Shown here: piece by piece, positions 35,452 through 43,681 of the stretch
How positions within the stretch are numbered: the stretch's first letter is position 1
How the letters are laid out: each line of letters opens with the position of its first letter
NCBI GenBank assembly: GCA_003349915.1
Contig: QFXE01000001.1
Location: 62,001-126,000, forward strand
Direction: 5' to 3'
Source of the DNA: an endosymbiont of Escarpia spicata
GTDB taxonomy: Bacteria > Pseudomonadota > Gammaproteobacteria > Chromatiales > Chromatiaceae
DNA: 64,000 nt
The notes under the pieces: generated by a model
The model's database searches: none
The model's input: only the letters and a program-made list of their open reading frames with translations
What the model was told of the DNA's origin: nothing
Translations under genes and position numbers: made by a program

Positions 35452-36258
35452 TCAGTTGTTTTCGTCTGCCAGTGTTTTTTCCAGGTAGCGTTTGAGAATG
35501 ATGGGTTCGAAAGGTTTGTCGCAGATGGCAGAAACGCCTGATTGCTGCACGGCAGCAAGACGGCTCTGGTTAGACTCGCTCGTGATCATCAAAATGGGAA
35601 TGGTCGGTTGTAAGCTGTTGTTTCGTATGTAGTCGATAAACTCCTGCCCATTCATTTCCGGCATATTGTAGTCGGTGATGACGAGATCAAAATAGTGGTC
35701 ATTGACCTGTTGTGCTCCCTCGGAGCCATTTTCCGCCTCGGTGATCTGTTCCATGCCCATAGCTTCCAACAGCCTGCGAATATGGTTTCGAGCCATCTGG
35801 CTGTCATCCACTACTAAAATTCTCAATGATTCGGTATCGATATTGTCGAGATGGATTTCGGGCGTTTCGATATAGTCAACGGTCGATTTCAAGGCAATTT
35901 TCAGGTCATCTTCCGAAAAGGGTTTGGGAAGAATGGCGATTGCGCCTGCCTGGCGAATCGGATCCAGAAAGCGGAACCGGGTTTCGCTTGAGATCAGGAT
36001 ATAGGCTGTATCCACGAGTAGTGGTTCGTTACGCATCGTAGTGACCAGATCGGTTCCGGTCATATCGGGTAGATAGAGTGTGCTGATGACAAGGTCTGGT
36101 GGGGTGCGGCGCATCGCACCCAGTGCTGCTTCCCCGGATTCGAAGGTTTCAATCTTGGAGATGCCCAAGCCAGAGAGATAGCCATCAATGATATGCCTCT
36201 GGGTCAATGAAGGCTCGACAAGGATGACGCTGAGGTCACCTAACTCCAATCGGTTCAT
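35452..36258 (-). CDS. Tandem-receiver response regulator
   Basis: A 268-residue protein of two receiver domains and no output domain. The first (about 10-128) has Thr in place of the phospho-acceptor Asp (DLVISTLYLPDM) and is probably not phosphorylated; the second (about 145-262) keeps the Asp (DLVITDYNMPEM) and the lysine of CDKPFEP. Such proteins relay or sequester phosphate, or act by protein contact. The location just upstream of rpfG on the same strand suggests it joins the Rpf phosphorelay, possibly taking phosphate from the RpfC Hpt domain. That is inference. Confidence 0.88.
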   Translation of the reverse strand: MNRLELGDLSVILVEPSLTQRHIIDGYLSGLGISKIETFESGEAALGAMRRTPPDLVISTLYLPDMTGTDLVTTMRNEPLLVDTAYILISSETRFRFLDPIRQAGAIAILPKPFSEDDLKIALKSTVDYIETPEIHLDNIDTESLRILVVDDSQMARNHIRRLLEAMGMEQITEAENGSEGAQQVNDHYFDLVITDYNMPEMNGQEFIDYIRNNSLQPTIPILMITSESNQSRLAAVQQSGVSAICDKPFEPIILKRYLEKTLADENN

Positions 36259-36452
36259 GTGGAATCCTGTTGCGTCAAATTTGTAGAAACGGACGGAAGA
36301 TCGAGGCTAAAACGGCATAATCGGGTTTCTCAGGCGAAAATATAAGACAAAGAGAAGCGTTCTTGGCTTGGCACCCTTCGTCTACCCTCGTAGAATCGAT
36401 CGACTAGCTGGATATCGGCATCAAGCTGGATTTCTTTAGGAGTGTTGTTGCA

Positions 36453-37307
36453 GTGAAACTGAGTGTAGGTGACTTCCGGGAATGGGAGCACAAGTGCGTG
36501 ACGCTGATGGGGATGTCAGGCGTTGGAAAGACGCGTCTGTCCAATATTCTGCGTGACAGTGACTGGTTTCACTATTCGGGAGATTACCGGATTGGCACCC
36601 ATTATCTGGATGAGCCGATCCTCGATCATATCAAGGAACAGGCGATGCAGGTGCCTGTGTTGCGGGACCTGCTTCGTTCCGACTCCATCTATATTCGCAA
36701 TAATATCACTGTCGATCATCTCAAACCGGTTTCGATCTTTCTGGGCATGCTGGGTAACCCTGAGCTTGGCGGTATGCCGTTGAGTGAATTCAAACGGCGG
36801 CAGAATCTGCATCGAGAGGCAGAGGTTGCGGCCATGAGGGATGTGCCTGGATTTATCCGTAAGGCACAACGGATTTATGGGTATCGCCATTTCATCAACG
36901 ATGTAGGGGGCAGTCTGTGTGAGTTGGACGAGCCGGGCATCATCGAATTGCTCTCCGAGCATACGATGATACTCTATATTCGGGCTTCGGAGCGTGACGA
37001 GACAGCGCTGATCGAGCGGGCTGTGCGTGATCCCAAGCCACTCTACTATCGGGAGAACTTTCTCGATGAGCAGCTCGATCTCTACTTGCAGGAACAGGAT
37101 CTGCCCTATGTGGCGATGATTGAACCCATTAAATTCGTGCGTTGGGTTTTTCCCAAGCTGTTTCGTAGCCGCATTCCCCGGTATGAGGCGATTGCAAAGG
37201 ATTATGGCTACACAGTAACCACGGACGAGCTTGCTCAGGTCCAGAATGTCGATGATTTTTTGGTCATGCTTGAAGGTGTGATTGAACGTAATTCACCCAG
37301 TGTTTGA
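36453..37307 (+). CDS. P-loop ATPase/kinase of unknown substrate, paired with metA
   Basis: A 284-residue P-loop protein with Walker A GMSGVGKT near residues 20-27, in the shikimate/small-molecule kinase style. The GDYRIGTHY segment follows where a substrate loop would be. No other kinase signature is clear, so I give no substrate. The start is GTG 36453 with AGGAGT about 10 bases before it. metA begins 10 bases after its stop. The pairing suggests a role in methionine or homoserine metabolism, but this is inferred from position alone. Confidence 0.75.
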   Translation: MKLSVGDFREWEHKCVTLMGMSGVGKTRLSNILRDSDWFHYSGDYRIGTHYLDEPILDHIKEQAMQVPVLRDLLRSDSIYIRNNITVDHLKPVSIFLGMLGNPELGGMPLSEFKRRQNLHREAEVAAMRDVPGFIRKAQRIYGYRHFINDVGGSLCELDEPGIIELLSEHTMILYIRASERDETALIERAVRDPKPLYYRENFLDEQLDLYLQEQDLPYVAMIEPIKFVRWVFPKLFRSRIPRYEAIAKDYGYTVTTDELAQVQNVDDFLVMLEGVIERNSPSV

Positions 37308-37317
37308 GGAGTCCTTC

Positions 37318-38388
37318 ATGCCATTGGTCGCACACTCATCACTGCCAACCTTTCAGCGCCTGCAGCAGGAGGGACAGACGGTTTTACCCCCCGAACGCGC
37401 GGCGAAACAGTACATCCGGGAACTGCATATCGGTCTGCTCAATATGATGCCGGATGCGGCGCTTGGCGCCACTGAACGGCAGTTTTTCCGTCTCGTTGGA
37501 GAGGCGAATCAGATTGCGCAATTCTACATTCATCCCTTTACGCTGGAAGGATTGCCCCGGGATGAAAAGGCCCGCGAACATATCGGGCAGCACTATGAAT
37601 CTTTCGAGCAGCTAAAAGAAGAGGGGTTGGATGCCCTGATTATTACCGGAGCCAACGTCACTCATCCCAACCTCTCTCAGGAGCCGTTCTGGAAGCCGTT
37701 GATCGAGGTGGTCGACTGGGCTCACGAGAATGTCACATCCATGCTCTGTTCATGCCTGGCAACCCACGCGGTGATGGAGTTTCGTCATGGCCAGAAACGG
37801 CGGCATATGGGAGACAAGCTTTGGGGCGTGTATGGCCACAGGGTGGTCGACCGGACCCATCCGCTGGTCAACGATGTCAACACCCTTTTCGATGTCCCTC
37901 ACTCCCGCTTCAATGAGATAACCAGCGATCAGTTTGAATCGGCGGGTTTGAAAGTGCTTGTGGAGAGTGATGAAGGTGGGGTGCATCTCGCTGTCAGTGA
38001 GGATGGCTTTCGTGTGGTCTATTTTCAGGGTCATCCCGAGTATGACACCATTAGCCTTTTCAAAGAGTACAAGCGCGAAGTGAAGCACTTTATTGCTGGT
38101 GAAAGGGTGGATTTCCCCCCCTTTCCCGACAACTATCTACACGCCAGAGACAAGGCGATTCTCTGCGAATATCATGACCGCCTGTTGACTGCACTCGACG
38201 AGGGAGGCGAGCTACCTGAGTTTCCGGAAGCGTTGATCAGCGATTCCATCAACAATACCTGGCACGATACGGCAGAGGCAGTCTTGGGCAACTGGATCGG
38301 CAAGGTTTACCAGATCACTCATCAGGAGCGGAAATACCCGTTCATGGAAGGTATAAATCCTAATGATCCACTTGGTTTGGCGGAGTGA
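37318..38388 (+). CDS. metA: Homoserine O-acyltransferase (MetA family)
   Basis: A 356-residue MetA-family enzyme, which acylates homoserine in the first step of methionine synthesis from it. The catalytic Cys lies in SMLCSCLATHAV near residue 142, the His in YFQGHPEYD (about 238) and the Glu in the same motif. The open frame begins at 37282 inside the P-loop gene; ATG 37318 (MPLVAHSSL), with GAGGAG eight bases before it, is the right start. It is the MetA fold rather than MetX. Acyl-donor choice (succinyl or acetyl) depends on one residue I cannot align with certainty, so the product is left open. Confidence 0.9.
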   Translation: MPLVAHSSLPTFQRLQQEGQTVLPPERAAKQYIRELHIGLLNMMPDAALGATERQFFRLVGEANQIAQFYIHPFTLEGLPRDEKAREHIGQHYESFEQLKEEGLDALIITGANVTHPNLSQEPFWKPLIEVVDWAHENVTSMLCSCLATHAVMEFRHGQKRRHMGDKLWGVYGHRVVDRTHPLVNDVNTLFDVPHSRFNEITSDQFESAGLKVLVESDEGGVHLAVSEDGFRVVYFQGHPEYDTISLFKEYKREVKHFIAGERVDFPPFPDNYLHARDKAILCEYHDRLLTALDEGGELPEFPEALISDSINNTWHDTAEAVLGNWIGKVYQITHQERKYPFMEGINPNDPLGLAE

Positions 38389-38442
38389 TTTTGGGAATTG
38401 GTTTTTACCGGATTTCAGTTGGCTTAACCCGGAGAGGGAAAA

Positions 38443-38519
38443 TGGCGGAGCGGACGGGACTCGAACCCGCGACCCCCGGCGTGACAGGCCGGTATTCTAA
38501 CCAACTGAACTACCGCTCC
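38443..38519 (-). tRNA. tRNA-Asp (GTC)
   Basis: A 77-base tRNA with CCA encoded. The acceptor stem GGAGCGG/CCGCTCC is perfect; the anticodon loop CTGTCAC gives anticodon GTC. It is nearly identical to the E. coli tRNA-Asp sequence as I remember it. It lies 54 bases past the metA stop, on the opposite strand. Confidence 0.97.
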
Positions 38520-38699
38520 GAAGAAGAAGCGCGGTAGTTTAAGGGTTTTTGGGGGCAGGTCAATAGGCTTTTTGCGAAAAGCGGCAAACGTGCCTGTCGA
38601 ACAGCCGCAGGTTGCGTAATATCAACGACGATACTTGTGTCATCATGCAGAATTCATCTTGTTTCCTGTCTGGAATACCCGGTAAATCTGAGAGGGCTT

Positions 38700-39218
38700 A
38701 TGCTGTTCGAGATCGATGAGTCTGTTCGTAAGCGGGCCAAAAACCCCCATGATATATTCATGCTGAACCTGGCTGGAATTCATCTGCTGGCTGCTCCCGC
38801 TTCATTTGTCTTCATGGGCAAGCCGGGATTGCTGATACCGCTCTCGGTCTCACTGCTGATTATCGTGTTTTTCTGGATTCGTGCGAGCAGGGCGGAGAAG
38901 CAGGATCCCTGGTTCGTGGCCGCACATTGGCGGCTGGCGGCAAGCCGCACCAAAATTTTATTGGTCGGATATGTGATTACCGGCGCCATCATCGGCTTGA
39001 CCACTATGGCAACTTCCGGGGACAGTAAGGGTGCGATCATGGCGGACGCCTTCTTTCGTGTCGCAATCGTACCTGCCCTGCTCACAGTGATGGTCTGCTT
39101 TGTGCTGGAGTCCAGTGGCATCTTCATGGCGGCCAAGGCTGAACTGCCCAACGGATTGGTGAAAAGATTTCCGCCGCCGGATGACGTAGTGGTCAAAGCA
39201 GACCCGACAAGCCTCTGA
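38700..39218 (+). CDS. Four-helix membrane protein of unknown function
   Basis: A 172-residue protein with four predicted membrane helices (about residues 20-40, 43-60, 85-110, 120-142), short cytoplasmic ends and no catalytic motif. I do not recognise the family. ATG 38700 (MLFEIDESVRKRAKNPHD) is preferred to the frame start at 38637. The last codons (Asp-Pro-Thr-Ser-Leu-stop) come from a sequence repeated 160 bases downstream at the edge of a family A repeat, so the C-terminus may have been altered by a repeat insertion. Confidence 0.7.
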   Translation: MLFEIDESVRKRAKNPHDIFMLNLAGIHLLAAPASFVFMGKPGLLIPLSVSLLIIVFFWIRASRAEKQDPWFVAAHWRLAASRTKILLVGYVITGAIIGLTTMATSGDSKGAIMADAFFRVAIVPALLTVMVCFVLESSGIFMAAKAELPNGLVKRFPPPDDVVVKADPTSL

Positions 39219-39223
39219 TTTCG

Positions 39224-39254
39224 TTGAGTTACGCTACGCTAACCCAACCTACAC
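39224..39254. repeat. Decayed family A palindrome
   Basis: GTTGAGTTA and TAACCCAAC, imperfect arms with a GCGTAGCG-like loop, in reverse orientation to the copy at 39341-39372. It lies in the gap after the four-helix membrane protein. Confidence 0.5.
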
Positions 39255-39340
39255 GTAACTATTCAGCGCATGGCGAATATTGAGGTAATCTGTCGTGATT
39301 GATGCGCTACAACATTCGCAGTGGAGGGGGTGGCAATAGG

Positions 39341-39372
39341 TAGGTCGGGTTAGCGACAGCGTAACCCGACAA
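39341..39372 (+). repeat. Palindromic repeat, family A copy
   Basis: Arms GTCGGGTTA (39344-39352) and TAACCCGAC (39362-39370). The 16-base ACCCGACAAGCCTCTG at its right edge (39365-39380) also occurs at 39202-39217, at the end of the membrane-protein gene. Confidence 0.75.
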
Positions 39373-39410
39373 GCCTCTGGGACTATTACGCCTATCGCAA
39401 AGTGACTCCT

Positions 39411-40977
39411 TCAGGGAAGCATAAAGCCCCTGATGGCATAGAAGAGGGTGGCGGCCAGAAGGCCGGATACCGGCACGGTAATCAACCAGGCTGCGACGAT
39501 CTTCAACAGGGCTGATCGTTTGACGAGTTGCTGACGATAGATCTTGCGCAGGCCTTTTCGCTCTTTCTTGGTGAGGTCGGCTTCGGCGGAGTGTGCCTTG
39601 AGCTGTGACAGCATCTCTCCCTTGCGGGTGATCGAGGCACGGCGGAACTCCTCAAGAAATGCCTCAACGACCACCTGATCCTGTCCATCGTGATGGCTCA
39701 TGATCTCTTCCACCGTACGGGCATAGGTGGCCTTCAGAAACTCTCGTAGAAAGCCGACGCCGAATACCGCACCGACGGCAATATGGGTGGAACTCACCGG
39801 CAGGTCAAACTGGGTGGCGATGATGACCGTGATGGCAGCCGCCATGGCGATGCAGAAGGCCCGCATCTGATCCAGCTCTGTGATTGGAGCCCACTGTCTT
39901 GATCAGCTTAGGGCCATAGAGCGCCAGTCCCAAGGCGATACCAAAAGCACCCACCATCATTACCCAGAGAGGAACTGCAGCCTTTTGGACAATTCCGGAC
40001 CCGGAAATTGCCTCGTTGATAGCCGCGAGTGGTCCAACAGCATTCGCAACGTCATTGGCGCCGTGGGCGAAGCTGAGCAGGGCGGCAGCAAAGATCAGTG
40101 GGGCTGTGAATAGACTGTTAACGCCGACTTTGCTGTTAGGCAGGCGGTCTGCGGTTTTTTCGATGACAGGACGGACAAGCAGATAGATCGCAGTCGCAAA
40201 GAAAAGACCAGTCATTACGGCCATCTGGAAATCAATCCTCCAGACTTTCTTCAACCCTTTGAGTATGAGGTAGGTTGAGAAGGCCATCACCATAAGTGCG
40301 ACCAGCAGTGGCACCATTCTTTTGGCGGCGCGGGTCATATCGCTCTGGTAGGTTATCGTGCGTTTGATGAGGTAGAGGAAAGCGGCGGCGATCAGGCCAC
40401 CCAGAACCGGGGAGATGACCCAACTGGCGGAGATAGCTGCCACCTTGCTCCAGTTGGCGATATCGATCCCGCCGGCGGCAATGCCTGCACCCAGTACGCC
40501 GCCGACGATGGAGTGGGTGGTGGAGACAGGTGCACCCATTGCAGTGGCGATGTTGAGCCAGACTGCTCCGGCCAGCAGAGCCGCCATCATAATCCAGATG
40601 AAGGTGTCCCTGTCGGCAATCAGGGAGGGGTCGATAATGCCCTTCCTGATAGTGTCCACCACATCGCCGCCGGCGATCAATGCCCCTGCTCCCTCGAAGA
40701 CTACGGCAAGTAAGATAGCGCCGGTCAGTGTCAGCGCCTTTGAACCCACCGCCGGTCCGACATTGTTGGCAACGTCGTTGGCTCCGATGTTCATCGCCAT
40801 ATAACCGCCGATCATCGCTGCCACGATCAACATGGTATTGTCGGTGGTATTACCAAAGCGGAAATCGGTAAAGAGCATCACACCTGCGATGAATATGATG
40901 CCGATGCCGAGACGGAAGAGTTCGGGACGGCCGAAACGGGTGGCGTCTTCAATCTGCTTTATGTTTGAGAGTTCCAT
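39411..40977 (-). pseudogene. PiT-family inorganic phosphate transporter, frameshifted
   Basis: A PiT permease of about 520 residues split by a frameshift. The first frame (40977 to about 39885) contains both PiT signatures, GANDVANNVGPAVGSKAL and AHGANDVANAVGP, with STTHSIVGG between. At about 39885, after KTVGS, the frame changes: the natural continuation (ITELDQMRAFCIAMAAA, LPVSSTHIAVGAVFGVGFLRE) is in the frame that runs to 39411. Two missing bases would explain it. The break lies before the last helices, so function is doubtful unless it is a sequencing error. The transporter would import phosphate with protons or sodium. Confidence 0.88.
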
Positions 40978-41035
40978 TATGGCCGAACTCCGTTATTGAT
41001 GAAGAGGGGTGTTCAGGAACCTGCGAACTTGGGTG

Positions 41036-41683
41036 TTAAGGCTGCTGAAGTGACTCGATGAAACTGTTCGAGCGCGCTATGGATTGGTTCATCCGCTTGA
41101 TAAGCTTCCCGATATCGGACTTCAGATTGCTGAACTCGCCACGCAGGGCTCCGATGGCTTGTGCATTCAGGTTGTGTTTGAGAAAGAGTACGTTGTCACG
41201 AAAGCTGTCGAGGATTGGCTGCATGGTCTTTTCGGCCTGATGCATCGATTTGAGCATCTGGCCGTAGCGCTTTTTGGTGGTCCGCATTTTTTTGGCGCTG
41301 GCGGCTTTGAGGTTTTTATTCTGATAGAGATCCAGCTCCTCCTGCCACTCTTCGAAGAGGGCGTCTGCCACCGACTCAACTTTATCGATACGACTGGAGA
41401 CGTCATCTGCGGCGGACTGGCTCTCTTCGAATTCGTCATTCAGTTTTTCATAGGCCGATTTGAGGTCGGTCGCCTCAACTTTGATGACAGAAGCGAACTG
41501 TTCAAGGGCCGATTTGAACTGCTCCTGGGCCTCAGTCTGGGCGTCACGGGCTGATTTCACCCGGTCTACGAGAATGTCACGTTTGTGGACGCCCACTTTT
41601 TCCATGGTGTCGTAGTAGACGGTGGAGCAGCCCGCGCTCAGCAATAGGGATAACAGCAGAAATGTCGTGCGAACGGAGTTCAT
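41036..41683 (-). CDS. DUF2959-family lipoprotein
   Basis: A 215-residue protein with a type II signal peptide (lipobox LLSAGC, Cys near 18) followed by a long helical, coiled-coil-rich domain with many Lys, Glu and Gln. This fits DUF2959. The start ATG 41683 (MNSVRTTFLLLSLLLSAGC) gives the signal; a longer frame to 41728 does not. It is 58 bases upstream of the PiT gene on the same strand, and the pair is probably co-transcribed. The function is unknown. Confidence 0.85.
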   Translation of the reverse strand: MNSVRTTFLLLSLLLSAGCSTVYYDTMEKVGVHKRDILVDRVKSARDAQTEAQEQFKSALEQFASVIKVEATDLKSAYEKLNDEFEESQSAADDVSSRIDKVESVADALFEEWQEELDLYQNKNLKAASAKKMRTTKKRYGQMLKSMHQAEKTMQPILDSFRDNVLFLKHNLNAQAIGALRGEFSNLKSDIGKLIKRMNQSIARSNSFIESLQQP

Positions 41684-41856
41684 GAGAGAGCCACTCATTG
41701 TTGGATAAATTCTGCGGCATTGTGCCATATTCCAGTTCTCCTGACACAGCCGGTGAGAAGCCGGATAGAATCCGCATTGATGGCGACTTGTGCCGTGTTC
41801 CAGTATATTTCACCATCTCCTTGAATTTTCCTGATCCCCCATAGGGACGTGCTCTG

Positions 41857-42297
41857 ATGAGAAGAATGCGATCATTTCGGCCAGCAATGCTTGCCATTTC
41901 TGCTGTTCTTGCTTTGACGCTGGCCGGATGCGCATCGGGACCAAAACGTCCGGTCTTCTATCCCAATGATCATATGAAAACTGTGGGAAAGAGTCAGTCG
42001 GAACAGGATGCCGAGGCCTGCATGGCTTTGGCCCGGGATTCCGATGTGAGTGAGAACCGGGATGGCGAGGTTGGTAAGAAGGCTGCCAAAGGTGCTGTTG
42101 TCGGCGGTATTGCTTCCGGTGTGTGGGGGCTGTTTCGTGGCGATGCGGGTGAGCGGGCAGTCGCGGGTGCGGCGGCAGGTGCGGCAACGGGAGCTGTCGG
42201 CGGAGCCTTTCAGTCCGCGGAACTCAACCCCACCTTCAAACGGTTTGTGCAGCGCTGCCTGAGTGAACGCGGTTACGAAGTCATTGGCTGGGAATAG
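41857..42297 (+). CDS. Glycine-zipper lipoprotein
   Basis: A 146-residue lipoprotein with lipobox LTLAGC (Cys near 25) and a glycine/alanine-rich double helix (about 70-115, GAVVGGIASG and AAAGAATGAVGG) of the glycine-zipper type seen in outer-membrane lipoproteins such as SlyB-like proteins. The C-terminal CLSERGYEVIGW motif is common to the group. It is followed 8 bases later by dgt. It probably stabilises the outer membrane; no specific role can be given. Confidence 0.82.
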   Translation: MRRMRSFRPAMLAISAVLALTLAGCASGPKRPVFYPNDHMKTVGKSQSEQDAEACMALARDSDVSENRDGEVGKKAAKGAVVGGIASGVWGLFRGDAGERAVAGAAAGAATGAVGGAFQSAELNPTFKRFVQRCLSERGYEVIGWE

Positions 42298-42305
42298 GGG
42301 CTAGA

Positions 42306-43670
42306 ATGGCGATGAATTGGCCGCAGCTGCTCTCCCGCAAACGTCTGGGATCAGACGATGAGCCCTCCGAGACGACTGCCCGCACCGACTATCAGCGGGA
42401 CCTCGACCGGATTGTTTTCTCCTCCGCCTTCCGGCGTATGCAGGACAAAACGCAGATCTTTCCGCTGTCGAAGATTGACTATGTCAGGACCCGTCTGACT
42501 CATAGTCTGGAATCTTCCAGTGTGGGCCGTTCTCTGGGAACCTTGGTTGGCGAGCAGATCATAACCCGTCATGGTTTGGCATCTGCCGAGGCTTCCGATT
42601 TTGGTGATATATGCGCTGCGGCCTGTCTGGCCCATGATATCGGCAATCCGCCTTTCGGCCACTCAGGCGAGGATGCGATCCGTCTGTGGGCCGAGACGGG
42701 GGATTACGGCAAAGGGCGGGTTGGGGTGCTGCATGGCAGTCAGCGGGAGGATTTCCTCAATTTTGAAGGTAATGCCCAGGGTTTTCGTGTGCTTTCACGT
42801 TTGCAGAACCGTGACAATCCCGGTGGCCTGCAGTTGACGAGCGCCACCTTGGCGGCATTCAGTAAATATCCCCGTGAATCCTGTATCGGCAAAGGGCGCT
42901 TTGATGGGGTCAGTGCCAAAAAACCGGGTTTTACCGCCGCAGATCGGGAGCTGTTTGAAACCGTGGTGGAGAATACGGGGCTGATAAGGCGGGATCCCAT
43001 ATTGGCGATCTGGCACCGCCATCCACTGGCTTTTCTGGTGGAGGCGGCGGACGACATCTGCTATCGGGTGATCGATATTGAAGATGGTTACCGTTTGGGA
43101 CACCTTACCTTCGATGAGGCACTGGGGCTTTTCCTGCAGGTGCTTTCTGAACCTGAGCGGCAGGAGAAACGGCTGCGTGGCATCAGTGGAAACAAGGAGA
43201 AAATTGAGTTTCTGCGCGCCAAGGTGATCAATCAGGCGATCGGTCAGTCGATGAGCTGTTTTCTGGATTCTGAAGATGACATCCTGGCCGGCAGATTCGA
43301 CCAGCCCCTCCTGAGTGTTATACCCAAGCGGGAGGAGATGAACCAGTTGATTGAGGTGGCGGCGGAGAAGATCTACAACGCACCAGAGGTAATTGAGATT
43401 GAGGTTGCGGGTTTTCAGGTGATCAGCGAACTGCTGGAGCGCTTTATTCAGGTTGTGGATGATGTTGCCGAGCATGGTCCGCAGGCAAGTTCCCGCAGCC
43501 AGATGATGATTCTTCTGGTGCCGGATCAGTTTATTGGTCCCGATAGAAAGCCGGCGGAAGATGCTTACACCCGGCTGCTGCGTTTGACTGATTTCGTCGG
43601 TGGCATGACCGATTCATATGCAGTTTCACTCTATAAAAAGGTGACGGGTATCTCTCTGCCGGGCGGCTGA
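42306..43670 (+). CDS. dgt: dGTP triphosphohydrolase
   Basis: A 454-residue HD-superfamily enzyme that cleaves dGTP to deoxyguanosine and triphosphate. The metal site is clear: RLTHSLESSSVG (first His), AHDIGNPPFGHSGEDAI (HD pair) and ADDICYRVID further on. YQRDLDRIVFSSAFRRMQDKTQIFPL is the family N-terminal signature. The length is normal. The gene is convergent with the GGDEF-EAL gene, 11 bases apart, with no obvious terminator between. Confidence 0.93.
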   Translation: MAMNWPQLLSRKRLGSDDEPSETTARTDYQRDLDRIVFSSAFRRMQDKTQIFPLSKIDYVRTRLTHSLESSSVGRSLGTLVGEQIITRHGLASAEASDFGDICAAACLAHDIGNPPFGHSGEDAIRLWAETGDYGKGRVGVLHGSQREDFLNFEGNAQGFRVLSRLQNRDNPGGLQLTSATLAAFSKYPRESCIGKGRFDGVSAKKPGFTAADRELFETVVENTGLIRRDPILAIWHRHPLAFLVEAADDICYRVIDIEDGYRLGHLTFDEALGLFLQVLSEPERQEKRLRGISGNKEKIEFLRAKVINQAIGQSMSCFLDSEDDILAGRFDQPLLSVIPKREEMNQLIEVAAEKIYNAPEVIEIEVAGFQVISELLERFIQVVDDVAEHGPQASSRSQMMILLVPDQFIGPDRKPAEDAYTRLLRLTDFVGGMTDSYAVSLYKKVTGISLPGG

Positions 43671-43681
43671 CGTTTCCCGGT

